A DNA stretch of 64,000 bases from Chryseobacterium jejuense (GTDB taxonomy: Bacteria > Bacteroidota > Bacteroidia > Flavobacteriales > Weeksellaceae): assembly GCF_017877355.1 (NCBI RefSeq), contig NZ_JAGIPR010000001.1, positions 496,001 through 560,000 of the forward strand. Direction: 5' to 3'. Of the stretch, positions 49,657 to 58,067 are shown piece after piece (position 1 is the first letter of the stretch; the number at the start of each line of letters is the position of its first letter). A program made the translations under genes and the position numbers. The notes beneath the pieces were generated by a model. It made no database searches. It was given only the letters and a program-made list of their open reading frames with translations, and was not told the origin of the DNA.

Positions 49657-50841
49657 TTATTCTTCTGCAAAAAAAGCATTTGAGCTTCCGATCCAAATCG
49701 CGTCTTTTTTATTAAAATCTACATTTACCATTGCAGCCTTGGTCATTCTTCCCAGGTTCTCCAATAGGATAGGGCGTTCATCATTTTCTTTCCATATATA
49801 GAGCAACCGGATTTCTGCTTTTGAAAACTCTCCATTGATATCTTCAAAGAGGGGTTCATACGTTACTTTCTTTTGCAGGATATAATTTTCTTTGTCTTCT
49901 ATAGCATCCGTGATTTCTTTCGTTGGATTTAAATTTACACCACTTCCTGCAAATGAAAATAATGGCTTCAATACGAAGTTTTCAAGATCCTCATTTTCCG
50001 GAAACTCATGAAGGAAATAACTTTTGGGAACAAATTGGTGTTTTAATAACGGCAAAAGGAATTTAGAAATTTTAAAGAACCAGTTCGGATGAGTAATCCA
50101 TTTCACATCTGCTTCTTCACGGAAATCAAATTCAGTTGTAAGGCCCGGAATTCTGTCGAGTTCATCAAATATGACACGATTGTAGATTCTTTTGATCTCA
50201 ATAAATTTTCCATTGTTTTCGTAATAAAGCTTTTTACCTTCCTTCTTTACCTTTGTTAAACACACTGTTTTAATACCCAGTAATTGTTCGGTTAAAGCAA
50301 AGTCAATAGCTGTTTTTTGTTTTTCAGGGAAAATTTCGAGAAGAATTACGTTTTCAGGATTTTCGTTCCCCACAATCAGATCTTTTAAATATTGTTTAAA
50401 ATCTTCGTGAGGCATAGTGTTTCGGATGTCCGAAAGGAAAGGATATACTTCACAGAACGTTTCTTCATAAATCTTTTGGAACGCATATAGCGAAGGGAAG
50501 GCTTGAAGTTCAATTAATTGTGGTTCAATTTCTCCGTTTTCATTTTTACAGATTCCAAAATCAATGGTGAAAAAGTGAGGCTGGTTTGTGTCGTTAGGAA
50601 CTCTGCAGTTATCAGGAATTGCTTTCTGAAGTGTTTCAGCCGGAAGAGCCTTGATTTGGCTAATGATACTTTCACTGGCATCAAGTAATTTACCTTCAAA
50701 TGCTTTGGTAAGGAAAATTGGGCTTTCTGAAATTCTGAAACCGGGTTCTGTACCACCTTTTTGTTTTAAAATCTCTTTAAATTGTGTGTATTTTTCATCT
50801 GAAAACTCCTGATTGAACTGTTTTCTGTATTTTGGGATCAT
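49657..50841 (-). CDS. ATP-grasp-like ligase, glutathionylspermidine-synthase-like
   Basis: A 394-residue cytoplasmic protein. An acidic Asp-Phe-Gly-Ile-Cys-Lys-Asn...Leu-Ile-Glu-Leu-Gln-Ala-Phe-Pro-Ser-Leu segment (about 95-115) and a late Phe-Val-Leu-Lys-Pro-Leu-Phe-Ser-Phe-Ala-Gly-Ser-Gly-Val (about 288-301) resemble the permuted ATP-grasp fold of glutathionylspermidine synthases; Glu and Arg in Ser-Lys-Ala-Glu-Ile-Arg-Leu-Leu are possible metal or phosphate ligands. It would join a carboxylate to an amine. It is the last gene of the nine-gene minus-strand cluster, 207 bases after the glutamine-amidotransferase-like gene, across a repeat. Assignment is moderate because the fold is inferred from short motifs. 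Confidence 0.7.
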   Translation of the reverse strand: MIPKYRKQFNQEFSDEKYTQFKEILKQKGGTEPGFRISESPIFLTKAFEGKLLDASESIISQIKALPAETLQKAIPDNCRVPNDTNQPHFFTIDFGICKNENGEIEPQLIELQAFPSLYAFQKIYEETFCEVYPFLSDIRNTMPHEDFKQYLKDLIVGNENPENVILLEIFPEKQKTAIDFALTEQLLGIKTVCLTKVKKEGKKLYYENNGKFIEIKRIYNRVIFDELDRIPGLTTEFDFREEADVKWITHPNWFFKISKFLLPLLKHQFVPKSYFLHEFPENEDLENFVLKPLFSFAGSGVNLNPTKEITDAIEDKENYILQKKVTYEPLFEDINGEFSKAEIRLLYIWKENDERPILLENLGRMTKAAMVNVDFNKKDAIWIGSSNAFFAEE

Positions 50842-50901
50842 ATTTTTTCTTTTGTGATGTTAAAAAAATCGAGCAATAATGCCCGATATTTAATAGGATG
50901 G

Positions 50902-51047
50902 AAGTTGGATGCTGGAAGAGGGAAGTACTTGAAGTCGGGATTTTAAGGTAAGGCTAAAGTTATTTATCCCAGATTAAAATCAAAAGTTTATCAGAAGTTG
51001 AATTACTGCCAGTAACCTCCTGCCTCCCTCTTCCAGCTTCCTAACTT
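50902..51047. repeat. MITE-like inverted-repeat element
   Basis: AAGTTGGATGCTGGAAGAGGGA (broken here as 50902-50923) is inverted with few mismatches at 51025-51047, ending CTTCCTAACTT. The 146-base element abuts the stop of the amidotransferase-like gene and fills the only long gap between the last two cluster genes. The arms are GC-richer than their surroundings. Confidence 0.6.
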
Positions 51048-51048
51048 A

Positions 51049-51882
51049 TTAAACCAAAGACTCAACTTCCTTCAAAATGTTTTTTTTTGCGAACTGAAGA
51101 AATCTCGGAAGAATCTGATTTCTGGTCAGGATGATTTTATCTTCATCATCTATTCTGTCCATGGTTTCAAGATACTTTTCCATTCCGAAATTTTCAATCA
51201 TGGCTTCTCTGTTCTTATCGTCTTTAAGATTCTCTATCAAAGCTTCAGGACTTGCTTCCGGATGAAACTGGGTTCCGAATATCTCATCAGAAAAACGAAC
51301 CGCCATTACAGCTCTTTCCAGATTAATGTGTGGACGGAATTTTTCAATAGCCATAACAGTCATTCCCAATTCCTCGAAACGGTCATGATCCGGCTCAATA
51401 AACTGATAAGCTCTGGAATCTACCGCATAAAAAGGATTCTGAAGGTTTTTGAATAAAAATTCTTTTTTGCCTTCATCGGTTTTGTGTATTGGCATTACTC
51501 CAAAAGAATAGGATTTTCTTTTACAAATATTTCCTAATTTCCAGTGAATGCTTGCCAATTGGAATGAATGACAGATCAGGAAAAGATACTTTTTATCTTC
51601 GTTGTATTTATTATGTTCAAAAATGGAATCTAAAAAATGAGCAAACCTTTCTTCCCACTCAAAACCTTCGCGGTGTGGAGTACCTGGTCCGCCTGAAGAA
51701 ATAAAAATATCAAAGTCTCCAATCTCCGGCATTTCATCTTTAAACCTCACATCAAACGTCTTGATGATTACATTTTCTTCAGAGTTCTGCTGAAATGTTT
51801 CAGAAATTTCTTTAATGTTTCTAAAGCCTTGATTGACATGGTTGTTGTTCATGTCCAGCAGAGCAATTCGAATATCTTTCAT
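51049..51882 (-). CDS. Class I glutamine-amidotransferase-like protein
   Basis: A 277-residue protein of the GATase1 fold. The oxyanion strand is Ser-Ser-Gly-Gly-Pro-Gly-Thr-Pro, the nucleophile Cys104 lies in Leu-Ile-Cys-His-Ser-Phe-Gln-Leu, and the partner residues are His207 and Glu209 in Gln-Phe-His-Pro-Glu-Ala. It could release ammonia from glutamine or cut a gamma-glutamyl bond, as PuuD-type members do. No synthetase domain is fused. It begins 33 bases after the GCS2 ligase gene, so they are co-transcribed, suggesting that it supplies ammonia to, or trims the product of, these ligases. Confidence 0.88.
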   Translation of the reverse strand: MKDIRIALLDMNNNHVNQGFRNIKEISETFQQNSEENVIIKTFDVRFKDEMPEIGDFDIFISSGGPGTPHREGFEWEERFAHFLDSIFEHNKYNEDKKYLFLICHSFQLASIHWKLGNICKRKSYSFGVMPIHKTDEGKKEFLFKNLQNPFYAVDSRAYQFIEPDHDRFEELGMTVMAIEKFRPHINLERAVMAVRFSDEIFGTQFHPEASPEALIENLKDDKNREAMIENFGMEKYLETMDRIDDEDKIILTRNQILPRFLQFAKKNILKEVESLV

Positions 51883-51915
51883 TACATCATATTTTTTGTA
51901 AAGTTACCAAAAATA

Positions 51916-53037
51916 TTATGAAGCGGGTTCGCCATGTGTTATGCCGTACTCAGTTTCTGAGATCATATAATCCACAACCTTAGTAAGATCACCGGTTTCT
52001 TTAAAGATCTGAAGCTGTCTATCGGCACCCGTTCCGTTTTCAAGAATTTTCCATGCATATTCAACCTCTTCTCGGCAGCCTAGATCATCTACCACATCAT
52101 CAATAAATTCTAAAAGTTCTTTTAATAAAAGAGGATAGGGAACAGATTCTTCTTTTCCAAAATCAATCAGATGAGCTTCAATTCCGCTTTTGGAAGCACG
52201 CCATTTATTTTCGTTTAATAACAGCCTTCTATAGCTTCTGAAACTAAGGTTTTGTTGGTGAAGTTTATAAATTTTAGCCACTAAACTCTGCATAATAGCC
52301 GCAAGACATACGGTTTCATCAATTCTTAATGGCATATCGCAAATCCTGAACTCAATAGTAGGGTAGAATGGATGAACCCTTAAATCCCACCATATTTTTT
52401 TAGCATTGTCGATGGTTCCTGTTTTTACCAAGAGATCAACATAACTGTCAAACTCTGCTAATGAGTTGAAATAGCTTGGGATACCGGTTCTCGGAAACTT
52501 AACGAAAATTTCCTGTCTGTACGATTTAAAACCTGTATACCTTCCGATCCAGAAAGGAGAATTGGTAGAAAGAGCATAGACATGAGGAAGAAAATAACGC
52601 ATTACATTCTGAATTCTTACGCCTTCTTCCCGGTTAGGAATTCCAATATGTACGTGAAGTCCGAAAATAAGATTTTCACGGGCAACATCGCCCATATCAT
52701 CTACAATTTTAATGTATCTTTCCCCTTGGGTGATACTATTGTCCGACCAATGGGAGAAAGGGTGAGTTCCGCCTCCGGAAACACGCAGCCCCTGTTCATG
52801 GGCTGTGTTGATAAGATGCCTTCTTAAATTGGTTAATTCTGCTCTGGCTTCCTGAATGTTCTGGCAGATTCCGGTTTCCATTTCAATCATGGATTCGTGC
52901 ATTTCGTGTTTTAGATTTTCACTTAATACCGCTTTTCCGCCTTCAATGATTTTTGATACATGAGAAATCAGATCTCTGCTTTCAACATCAATGATCTGAT
53001 ATTCTTCTTCGATTCCAATAGTAAACTGATGATGCAT
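51916..53037 (-). CDS. GCS2-family carboxylate-amine ligase
   Basis: A 373-residue member of the YbdK/EgtA-like glutamate-cysteine ligase 2 family. Metal-binding acids are seen in Ile-Gly-Ile-Glu-Glu-Glu-Tyr-Gln and Met-Ile-Glu-Met-Glu-Thr-Gly; Ser-Gly-Gly-Gly-Thr-His-Pro, Gly-Leu-His-Val-His-Ile-Gly and Thr-Ile-Glu-Phe-Arg-Ile-Cys-Asp are typical. It would form an amide from a carboxylate (probably glutamate-like) and an amine with ATP. The frame is open to 53091, but the start at 53037 places the catalytic Glu at the usual position. It lies 20 bases after an ATP-grasp gene and 33 before the amidotransferase-like gene. Confidence 0.92.
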   Translation of the reverse strand: MHHQFTIGIEEEYQIIDVESRDLISHVSKIIEGGKAVLSENLKHEMHESMIEMETGICQNIQEARAELTNLRRHLINTAHEQGLRVSGGGTHPFSHWSDNSITQGERYIKIVDDMGDVARENLIFGLHVHIGIPNREEGVRIQNVMRYFLPHVYALSTNSPFWIGRYTGFKSYRQEIFVKFPRTGIPSYFNSLAEFDSYVDLLVKTGTIDNAKKIWWDLRVHPFYPTIEFRICDMPLRIDETVCLAAIMQSLVAKIYKLHQQNLSFRSYRRLLLNENKWRASKSGIEAHLIDFGKEESVPYPLLLKELLEFIDDVVDDLGCREEVEYAWKILENGTGADRQLQIFKETGDLTKVVDYMISETEYGITHGEPAS

Positions 53038-53057
53038 TGTCTTGTGTTTTTTTATTA

Positions 53058-54011
53058 TTATTTTATGGAATCTTTCACAAAGGTTCCCCAAGTGATATTA
53101 GGTTTTCCAGGAACATATTCCTTGGCTTTTTCAATCGCCAGTTTAGCAGCATGCTCTATAATCCATGCAAAATTCTCTTCCCCCACTGAATTTCTATCTG
53201 CATCGGGAGCAGGATTACAGAAATCGATAGCATAAGGAATTCCGTCTCTTACAGCAAATTCTACGGTGTTAAAGTCATATCCTAAGGCCTCATTCATCTT
53301 AATCGTATAATCATGAATGGTTTTCAATAACTTTTCAAGTTCTTTACCTTGTGTCTGATGGGTAGTTGCATATCTCAGATGATGTGGATTTCTGGGCTCG
53401 TAAGGCATGATATGAACATATTTTCGGCCTAAGCAATAGACTCTGTAATAGTCGTCAAAAACAATTTCTTCCTGAACCATCATCACCAGCTGTTCAGTTT
53501 CGCTAAGCTTGTTCCAAAGGTCATCCGGATTCTCTACTCTGTATACACTTTTCCATCCGCCGCCATCATGAGGTTTCATATAAGCCGGAAATCCTACATA
53601 ATTGAAAATATATTCCCAGTCATGAGGAAATTTAAGGTTCCTGAATGAGGTTTCCGAAGTGTCGGTGGGTCTCTCATGGGATGGAAGCAATACGGTTTTT
53701 GGCAACGGAATTCCTAATTTGCTCATGAGTGCATTATTGAAAAACTTTTCATCAGCACTCCACCAGAACGGATTGTTGATTACGTAAGTGCCATTAAGTG
53801 CTGCATTTTTCAGATATGCTCTGTAAAAAGGAACATCCTGCGAAATTCTGTCGATGATTACTGCATACCCATAATCTGCACCCTGCTCAAGTTTGTCAAT
53901 AGTAACAGGTTCAGCCACGATATCTCCGCCACCCATTTCATTAACTTTGTCTATGAATGCCCAGGGAAACGTATCTTCCATACCGAATAGAATTCCTACT
54001 TTTTTTGTCAT
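53058..54011 (-). CDS. ATP-grasp ligase, D-Ala-D-Ala/RimK-like
   Basis: A 317-residue ATP-grasp enzyme. The N-terminal subdomain begins Val-Gly-Ile-Leu-Phe-Gly; the central ATP-binding part has Phe-Pro-Ala-Tyr-Met-Lys-Pro-His-Asp-Gly-Gly-Gly-Trp and Met-Val-Gln-Glu-Glu-Ile-Val; the metal-binding end has Val-Glu-Phe-Ala-Val-Arg-Asp-Gly and Tyr-Ala-Ile-Asp-Phe-Cys-Asn-Pro-Ala-Pro-Asp. It activates a carboxylate as acyl-phosphate and joins it to an amine. It precedes the GCS2 gene by 20 bases. A 256-base gap with a repeat separates it from the esterase gene upstream. Substrate unknown. Confidence 0.88.
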   Translation of the reverse strand: MTKKVGILFGMEDTFPWAFIDKVNEMGGGDIVAEPVTIDKLEQGADYGYAVIIDRISQDVPFYRAYLKNAALNGTYVINNPFWWSADEKFFNNALMSKLGIPLPKTVLLPSHERPTDTSETSFRNLKFPHDWEYIFNYVGFPAYMKPHDGGGWKSVYRVENPDDLWNKLSETEQLVMMVQEEIVFDDYYRVYCLGRKYVHIMPYEPRNPHHLRYATTHQTQGKELEKLLKTIHDYTIKMNEALGYDFNTVEFAVRDGIPYAIDFCNPAPDADRNSVGEENFAWIIEHAAKLAIEKAKEYVPGKPNITWGTFVKDSIK

Positions 54012-54091
54012 AATTGTTGTTTTTAATGGTATATATTTTTTTCTATTTTTCCTTTTTATGTGTATGATAAACGACTTTCAGTCTTATTTTA

Positions 54092-54150
54092 ATCACCCCG
54101 CCAAATCTTTGATTTGACACCCTTCCGGAGGAGGGGAATCTCACATCTTC
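54092..54150. repeat. REP-like palindromic repeat
   Basis: Two adjacent hairpins: CAAATC-TTT-GATTTG (54102-54116) and CCCTTCC-GGAGGAGGGG just after, ending GGAATCTCAC. The end matches the GAATCTC word of other repeats in the window. It lies in the 256-base gap inside the ATP-grasp cluster. Confidence 0.55.
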
Positions 54151-54267
54151 AATGGTGATATTCGGCAAAATTGAAAATCTAAGATTTCAAAACTTAAGTG
54201 TACTCTCAAACAGTTAGTAGTTACTTATAACAACTTAAGTGTTAAAAACTATTGTGCTTAATTTACC

Positions 54268-54981
54268 CTAAGAGAAATAAGCTCCGATAAAGGTTGGGAA
54301 AACCATCCTCCATAATGGCCAATCATGGCCGATCCATTTTCTTTCATCATACCAGAAATCAATGCCTTTTACCCTTAGGATTTCAGCCATTTCAATATTC
54401 TTTTCCTTGCAGATATCCTGATCGGAAGTACTCAATACAATATGCATATGTTTGTATTTCCAGGCTTCGTCATTTCGTATAAATTCCCTTGGGCAGTTGA
54501 AATATACCAGATCATCAGAATAGCCGTTCATAAAATTCCTTATACTGAATGCTCCAGAAAGACAAAATAAATGCGAGACCACATCCGGAAATCTAAAGGC
54601 AAAATTAGCAGCATGATACCCGCCAAAACTTGCTCCGGCTACTGCTACACGATGGGTTTTATGAAGCTTCTGGATGTATGGAACAAATTCCAAAATCAGA
54701 AACTGTACATAGCGCTCATAATTTTTTATTCTTTGCTGTGGAGATATTTTTTCATCATAAAAACTCCAGGCATCAATGGTCTGGATATTATAAAGTTTTA
54801 CTTTTCCCTGTTCTATAAACCAATTGATACTTCCATTAAGATGAAAATCATGGTTTTGGGTATATTGTCCTTGGGAAGTAGGAAACATGATGATAGGATG
54901 GCCGTAATGTCCGGTCACTTCTACCTTAAGGCTTGTTCCCAATATGTTGGAATAATAATCTGTATGTTCTATATGAGGCAT
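54268..54981 (-). CDS. Esterase-family alpha/beta hydrolase
   Basis: A 237-residue alpha/beta hydrolase of the esterase D/antigen 85-like (PF00756) type. The nucleophile elbow is Ala-Gly-Ala-Ser118-Phe-Gly-Gly; a C-terminal Trp-Ile-Gly-His-Asp-Trp-Pro carries the catalytic His; an Asp in Leu-Ser-Thr-Ser-Asp-Gln-Asp is the probable acid. There is no signal peptide. It lies 28 bases after a small unknown gene and before the second ATP-grasp gene, all on one strand. It may hydrolyse an ester, or an amide on an intermediate of this pathway; this is inferred. Confidence 0.85.
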   Translation of the reverse strand: MPHIEHTDYYSNILGTSLKVEVTGHYGHPIIMFPTSQGQYTQNHDFHLNGSINWFIEQGKVKLYNIQTIDAWSFYDEKISPQQRIKNYERYVQFLILEFVPYIQKLHKTHRVAVAGASFGGYHAANFAFRFPDVVSHLFCLSGAFSIRNFMNGYSDDLVYFNCPREFIRNDEAWKYKHMHIVLSTSDQDICKEKNIEMAEILRVKGIDFWYDERKWIGHDWPLWRMVFPTFIGAYFS

Positions 54982-55009
54982 TTTTTCTTATTTGGGTTTA
55001 ACATAGTAA

Positions 55010-55288
55010 TTATAATCGTTCGAGAAATTCAATTCCTCCAAGTTCATCATGCTCTAGGATATCCAGTATCAAAGTTCCTAATTCAGGATGCTCTAGGATA
55101 ATATTTTCTTTAAACTTCCATGAAGATCCGGGCTTATTCGCATTCGTGGAATCAACAAATTTATAATAAGCTTTACTTTCCCATTTTCCGGTACTGATCT
55201 TTTCTAAGTTGTTGATTAAAAAAGGTCTTTCCGATAGATTTAGCTTTATAAAATCAAGACTGCTTTGAATATCACTTTCTCTTCTCAT
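55010..55288 (-). CDS. Small unknown protein within the ATP-grasp cluster
   Basis: A 92-residue protein, probably soluble: a helical first half (Ser-Leu-Asp-Phe-Ile-Lys-Leu-Asn-Leu-Ser-Glu-Arg), a polar Ser/Asn/Lys centre and a helical acidic end (Leu-Gly-Thr-Leu-Ile-Leu-Asp-Ile-Leu-Glu-His-Asp-Glu-Leu-Gly). It begins four bases after the stop of the ATP-grasp gene and lies 28 before the esterase gene. It has no leader/core division and few Cys, so it does not look like a peptide precursor. A carrier, adaptor or regulator of the ligases is possible. No family recognised. Confidence 0.6.
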   Translation of the reverse strand: MRRESDIQSSLDFIKLNLSERPFLINNLEKISTGKWESKAYYKFVDSTNANKPGSSWKFKENIILEHPELGTLILDILEHDELGGIEFLERL

Positions 55289-55292
55289 TACT

Positions 55293-56507
55293 TTATGACA
55301 TTAGCTTACTGCTTTTTGGCGGAAGGATATTGAGCATTTCTGCATTAATCTTTTCTGCAGCACTGTCCAGCCTTTCTTCTATAACAGATGCATCACTGGA
55401 TTTGTAAACAATCCCCACATGATAATCGATAGGAAGGAATTTTACCACTTCCTCACATTCAAATTTGCTGTAATCCGGTTCTTTATCCTTGATAAGAGCA
55501 ACAATAAGTCCTGCGTAATACCCTGTAGGAGGCGAGACACTATAATTTTTATCTCTTAAAAGAGCGTCTTCAATTTTGGCCCATTCTCTCCAGATATTGA
55601 TACTGCTTGAAGCTTCTACCAAATCGGGAATGTGAGCACCACCCACTCTTGAAGAGGTTTCCAGGAAATACCATTTTCCATCTTCCTTTCCACGGATAAA
55701 CTCGGTATGAGTAGCTCCATTAAGAAGCCCAAAGTTGGAAAGTACCCTGGAATTGATTTCTTCCAATGCTTTGAATTCATCAGAGTATCTTCCTAGAGTT
55801 TTAGATCTGAAAACGCCTCCCTCATGGGAAACCTGCATAGGAGGAGCAAGATATTTAGATGCAGAAGTAAATACAATTTCTTTATTGAAAGTAAGACTGT
55901 CTACATGGTATACATCTCCCGGTTTAAAGCTTTCCAGCAGGAAAAGATGCCGTTCTTCACCAAGCATATCTAACGCCTCATGAAGCTGTTCTTTGGTGGT
56001 GATCTTTTTGATCCCTGATGCAGACGCTTCTGAACGGGGTTTTAGTACCCAGGGTGCAGGAACTTTTTCTACAAACTCATTCACCGTATCATCATTGAAA
56101 ACAGCAGTGAATTCAGGAACATTAATGCCGGAATCTTTTGCTTTCTGGCGCATCGCCAGTTTATCTCTGAAATAGCGGTGGGTAGTCTGTCCCATTCCAG
56201 GAATACGGAAGGTTTCCCGGATGAGGGCAGCCTTTTCCACATCGTAGTCATCAAGAGCGACTACAGCGTCTACTTTTCTGGTTTTCATCAGGTGTGAAAA
56301 TCCCTGGATCAGATGTTCCAGATTCCACACCGATGGTTTGATCTCAGGCATATAAAATACCTCATCAATGGCATGCCAGGGCCAGTTTTTTTCTTTAAGA
56401 TTTTCTGATGTTACTAAGATGATTTTATTACCGAGCTGCTTCATTTCATCCATGAAATCATAGCCCTTGTAATAGCACGAAATACATACTATAATTTTCT
56501 CCCCCAT
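55293..56507 (-). CDS. ATP-grasp ligase, carbamoyl-phosphate-synthase-like
   Basis: A 404-residue enzyme. The preATP-grasp region (1-115) has Val-Cys-Ile-Ser-Cys-Tyr-Tyr-Lys-Gly; the ATP-grasp part has Trp-Val-Leu-Lys-Pro-Arg-Ser-Glu-Ala-Ser-Ala-Ser-Gly-Ile near 155-170, Leu-Leu-Glu-Ser-Phe near 200, and the metal-binding Phe-Leu-Glu-Thr-Ser-Ser-Arg-Val-Gly-Gly-Ala-His near 300. It is related to enzymes joining amino acids or making carboxylate amides, and belongs to ATP-grasp group 4. The next gene downstream begins four bases away. It is the third ligase of the cluster. Confidence 0.9.
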   Translation of the reverse strand: MGEKIIVCISCYYKGYDFMDEMKQLGNKIILVTSENLKEKNWPWHAIDEVFYMPEIKPSVWNLEHLIQGFSHLMKTRKVDAVVALDDYDVEKAALIRETFRIPGMGQTTHRYFRDKLAMRQKAKDSGINVPEFTAVFNDDTVNEFVEKVPAPWVLKPRSEASASGIKKITTKEQLHEALDMLGEERHLFLLESFKPGDVYHVDSLTFNKEIVFTSASKYLAPPMQVSHEGGVFRSKTLGRYSDEFKALEEINSRVLSNFGLLNGATHTEFIRGKEDGKWYFLETSSRVGGAHIPDLVEASSSINIWREWAKIEDALLRDKNYSVSPPTGYYAGLIVALIKDKEPDYSKFECEEVVKFLPIDYHVGIVYKSSDASVIEERLDSAAEKINAEMLNILPPKSSKLMS

Positions 56508-56647
56508 ATAATGTTTTTTAAGTTTTAGTGAATTATCAAAAATAAAAGCAAATCTTTATTATTTGATTAATATCAAAAATTAAAATATGATATGCTTTTC
56601 TGAATCACTAATCAAGTATACAGAGAATTTTTGTAATAAACTAATTT

Positions 56648-58063
56648 TTAGTGATAATTTTCAATTAAATCCGCGAGCAATTGAACCCCATAACCGGTAG
56701 CTGCTTTTTCCTTAGCATACCCTACATTTCCAAAGGCTACTCCGGCAATATCCAAATGTGCCCATTTAGGGTGATTTTCAATGAAATGCTCTAAGAATTT
56801 GGCTGCGATAATACAGTCTCCAAGAGGTTTTAGGGACATGTTTTTTAAGTCGGCTACATCAGATTGTATATCATCTTTCCAGACATCCCATAACGGCAGA
56901 TTCCATAGTCTCTGGTTGGTGTGATCTCCGGTTTTTATCAAAAGGTTTTTAAGTTCCTCATTATTGGAAAATAGAGCTCCGCAGGTATCTCCAAACATTC
57001 TTACTGAGCTTCCTGTTAAAGTCGCCAAATCAATCAGGAAATCTGTTTTGTAGTTTTTGGCTAAATAGGCAAGTCCATCGGCAAGAATCAGTCTGCCTTC
57101 TGCATCAGTATCCATAACCTCAATGGTTTTACCATTATAAGCTGTAATGACATCGCTTGGAAGTAAAGCTTTTTCAGAAATAGCATTATCGGTAATAGGG
57201 AGAACAGCAACAATATTAACTGGCAGCTGCATTTCTGCGGCATAGATTAAAGTTCCCAAAACAGCGGTTGCCCCACCCATATCAGACTTCATATAATGCA
57301 TATTGGTAAAGGGTTTCAGAGAAATTCCTCCGGTGTCAAACAAGACGCATTTTCCAACCAATCCGAATGTTTTGGCATTTTTAACCGTGGTTTTATATTC
57401 CAAAATAGTGAAAGCTGCATCATGAGCACTTCCCTGATTAACGGCAAGGTAAGCTCCAAGACCTAATTCTTCGCATTTCTTACGGTTAAAAACAGTGTAT
57501 TTTAATTCATATTTTTTAGCCAGGTTTTTAAGGTATAAGCTGAAGGTATCCGGTCTTTTTAGGTTGGCTGGCTTATTCATCCACTCCTGACAGGCAATTT
57601 GTCCGTTGCTTAAAGCATCGGCTCTCTGACTGATATCATCCTGCTTTTTCTGACTTAAGTTCTCAAAATGAAGTTCAAACTTTGCATTCCAGAAAGGATG
57701 ATTTTTTTCAAAAGGATAGTTATAAGTCCCAATCAATAAACCTTTCACAAACTCTTCAAACTGTTTTTCATTGAGGAAATCTGCAAGTAATAAAGTAGGA
57801 ACTGCCTGTAGTTTTTCCTTTTGAGTTTGAGAAAACTTCACAGCTACTTGCTGAAGCTCGAAATTCTGTAAAGTAGATTTTCCAAGTCCAATAAAGTAAG
57901 TGATTCCTTCTTCATGAGCATTGATGAAAACCTCATACTTTTTTCCTGTGAAGAAAGTGGCAATATTTTTATTGAAATTTTTACCGGTTTTGGTCCATTC
58001 CTCTTCTGTGAATAAATGGAAAATCTGGGTATAGTTTTTATTTTTTTTGTTGATTAGTTTCAT
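56648..58063 (-). CDS. M17-family leucyl aminopeptidase
   Basis: A 471-residue metallo-aminopeptidase. The C-terminal catalytic domain has the M17 motifs Phe-Asp-Thr-Gly-Gly-Ile-Ser-Leu-Lys, Met-Lys-Ser-Asp-Met-Gly-Gly-Ala and Asp-Thr-Asp-Ala-Glu-Gly-Arg-Leu-Ile-Leu-Ala-Asp, which bind two metal ions; the N-terminal 160 residues are the regulatory domain. It would release N-terminal amino acids from peptides, or act on a dipeptide product of the ligases. It starts four bases after the esterase/CBM gene, and a 140-base gap leads to the ATP-grasp gene. A general peptide-recycling role is equally possible. Confidence 0.93.
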   Translation of the reverse strand: MKLINKKNKNYTQIFHLFTEEEWTKTGKNFNKNIATFFTGKKYEVFINAHEEGITYFIGLGKSTLQNFELQQVAVKFSQTQKEKLQAVPTLLLADFLNEKQFEEFVKGLLIGTYNYPFEKNHPFWNAKFELHFENLSQKKQDDISQRADALSNGQIACQEWMNKPANLKRPDTFSLYLKNLAKKYELKYTVFNRKKCEELGLGAYLAVNQGSAHDAAFTILEYKTTVKNAKTFGLVGKCVLFDTGGISLKPFTNMHYMKSDMGGATAVLGTLIYAAEMQLPVNIVAVLPITDNAISEKALLPSDVITAYNGKTIEVMDTDAEGRLILADGLAYLAKNYKTDFLIDLATLTGSSVRMFGDTCGALFSNNEELKNLLIKTGDHTNQRLWNLPLWDVWKDDIQSDVADLKNMSLKPLGDCIIAAKFLEHFIENHPKWAHLDIAGVAFGNVGYAKEKAATGYGVQLLADLIENYH

Positions 58064-58067
58064 AAAC

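Noticed and set aside
49592..49801. Plus-strand frame at the end of the ATP-grasp cluster
   Set aside because: It begins inside the terminator hairpin and is antisense to the end of the ligase gene.
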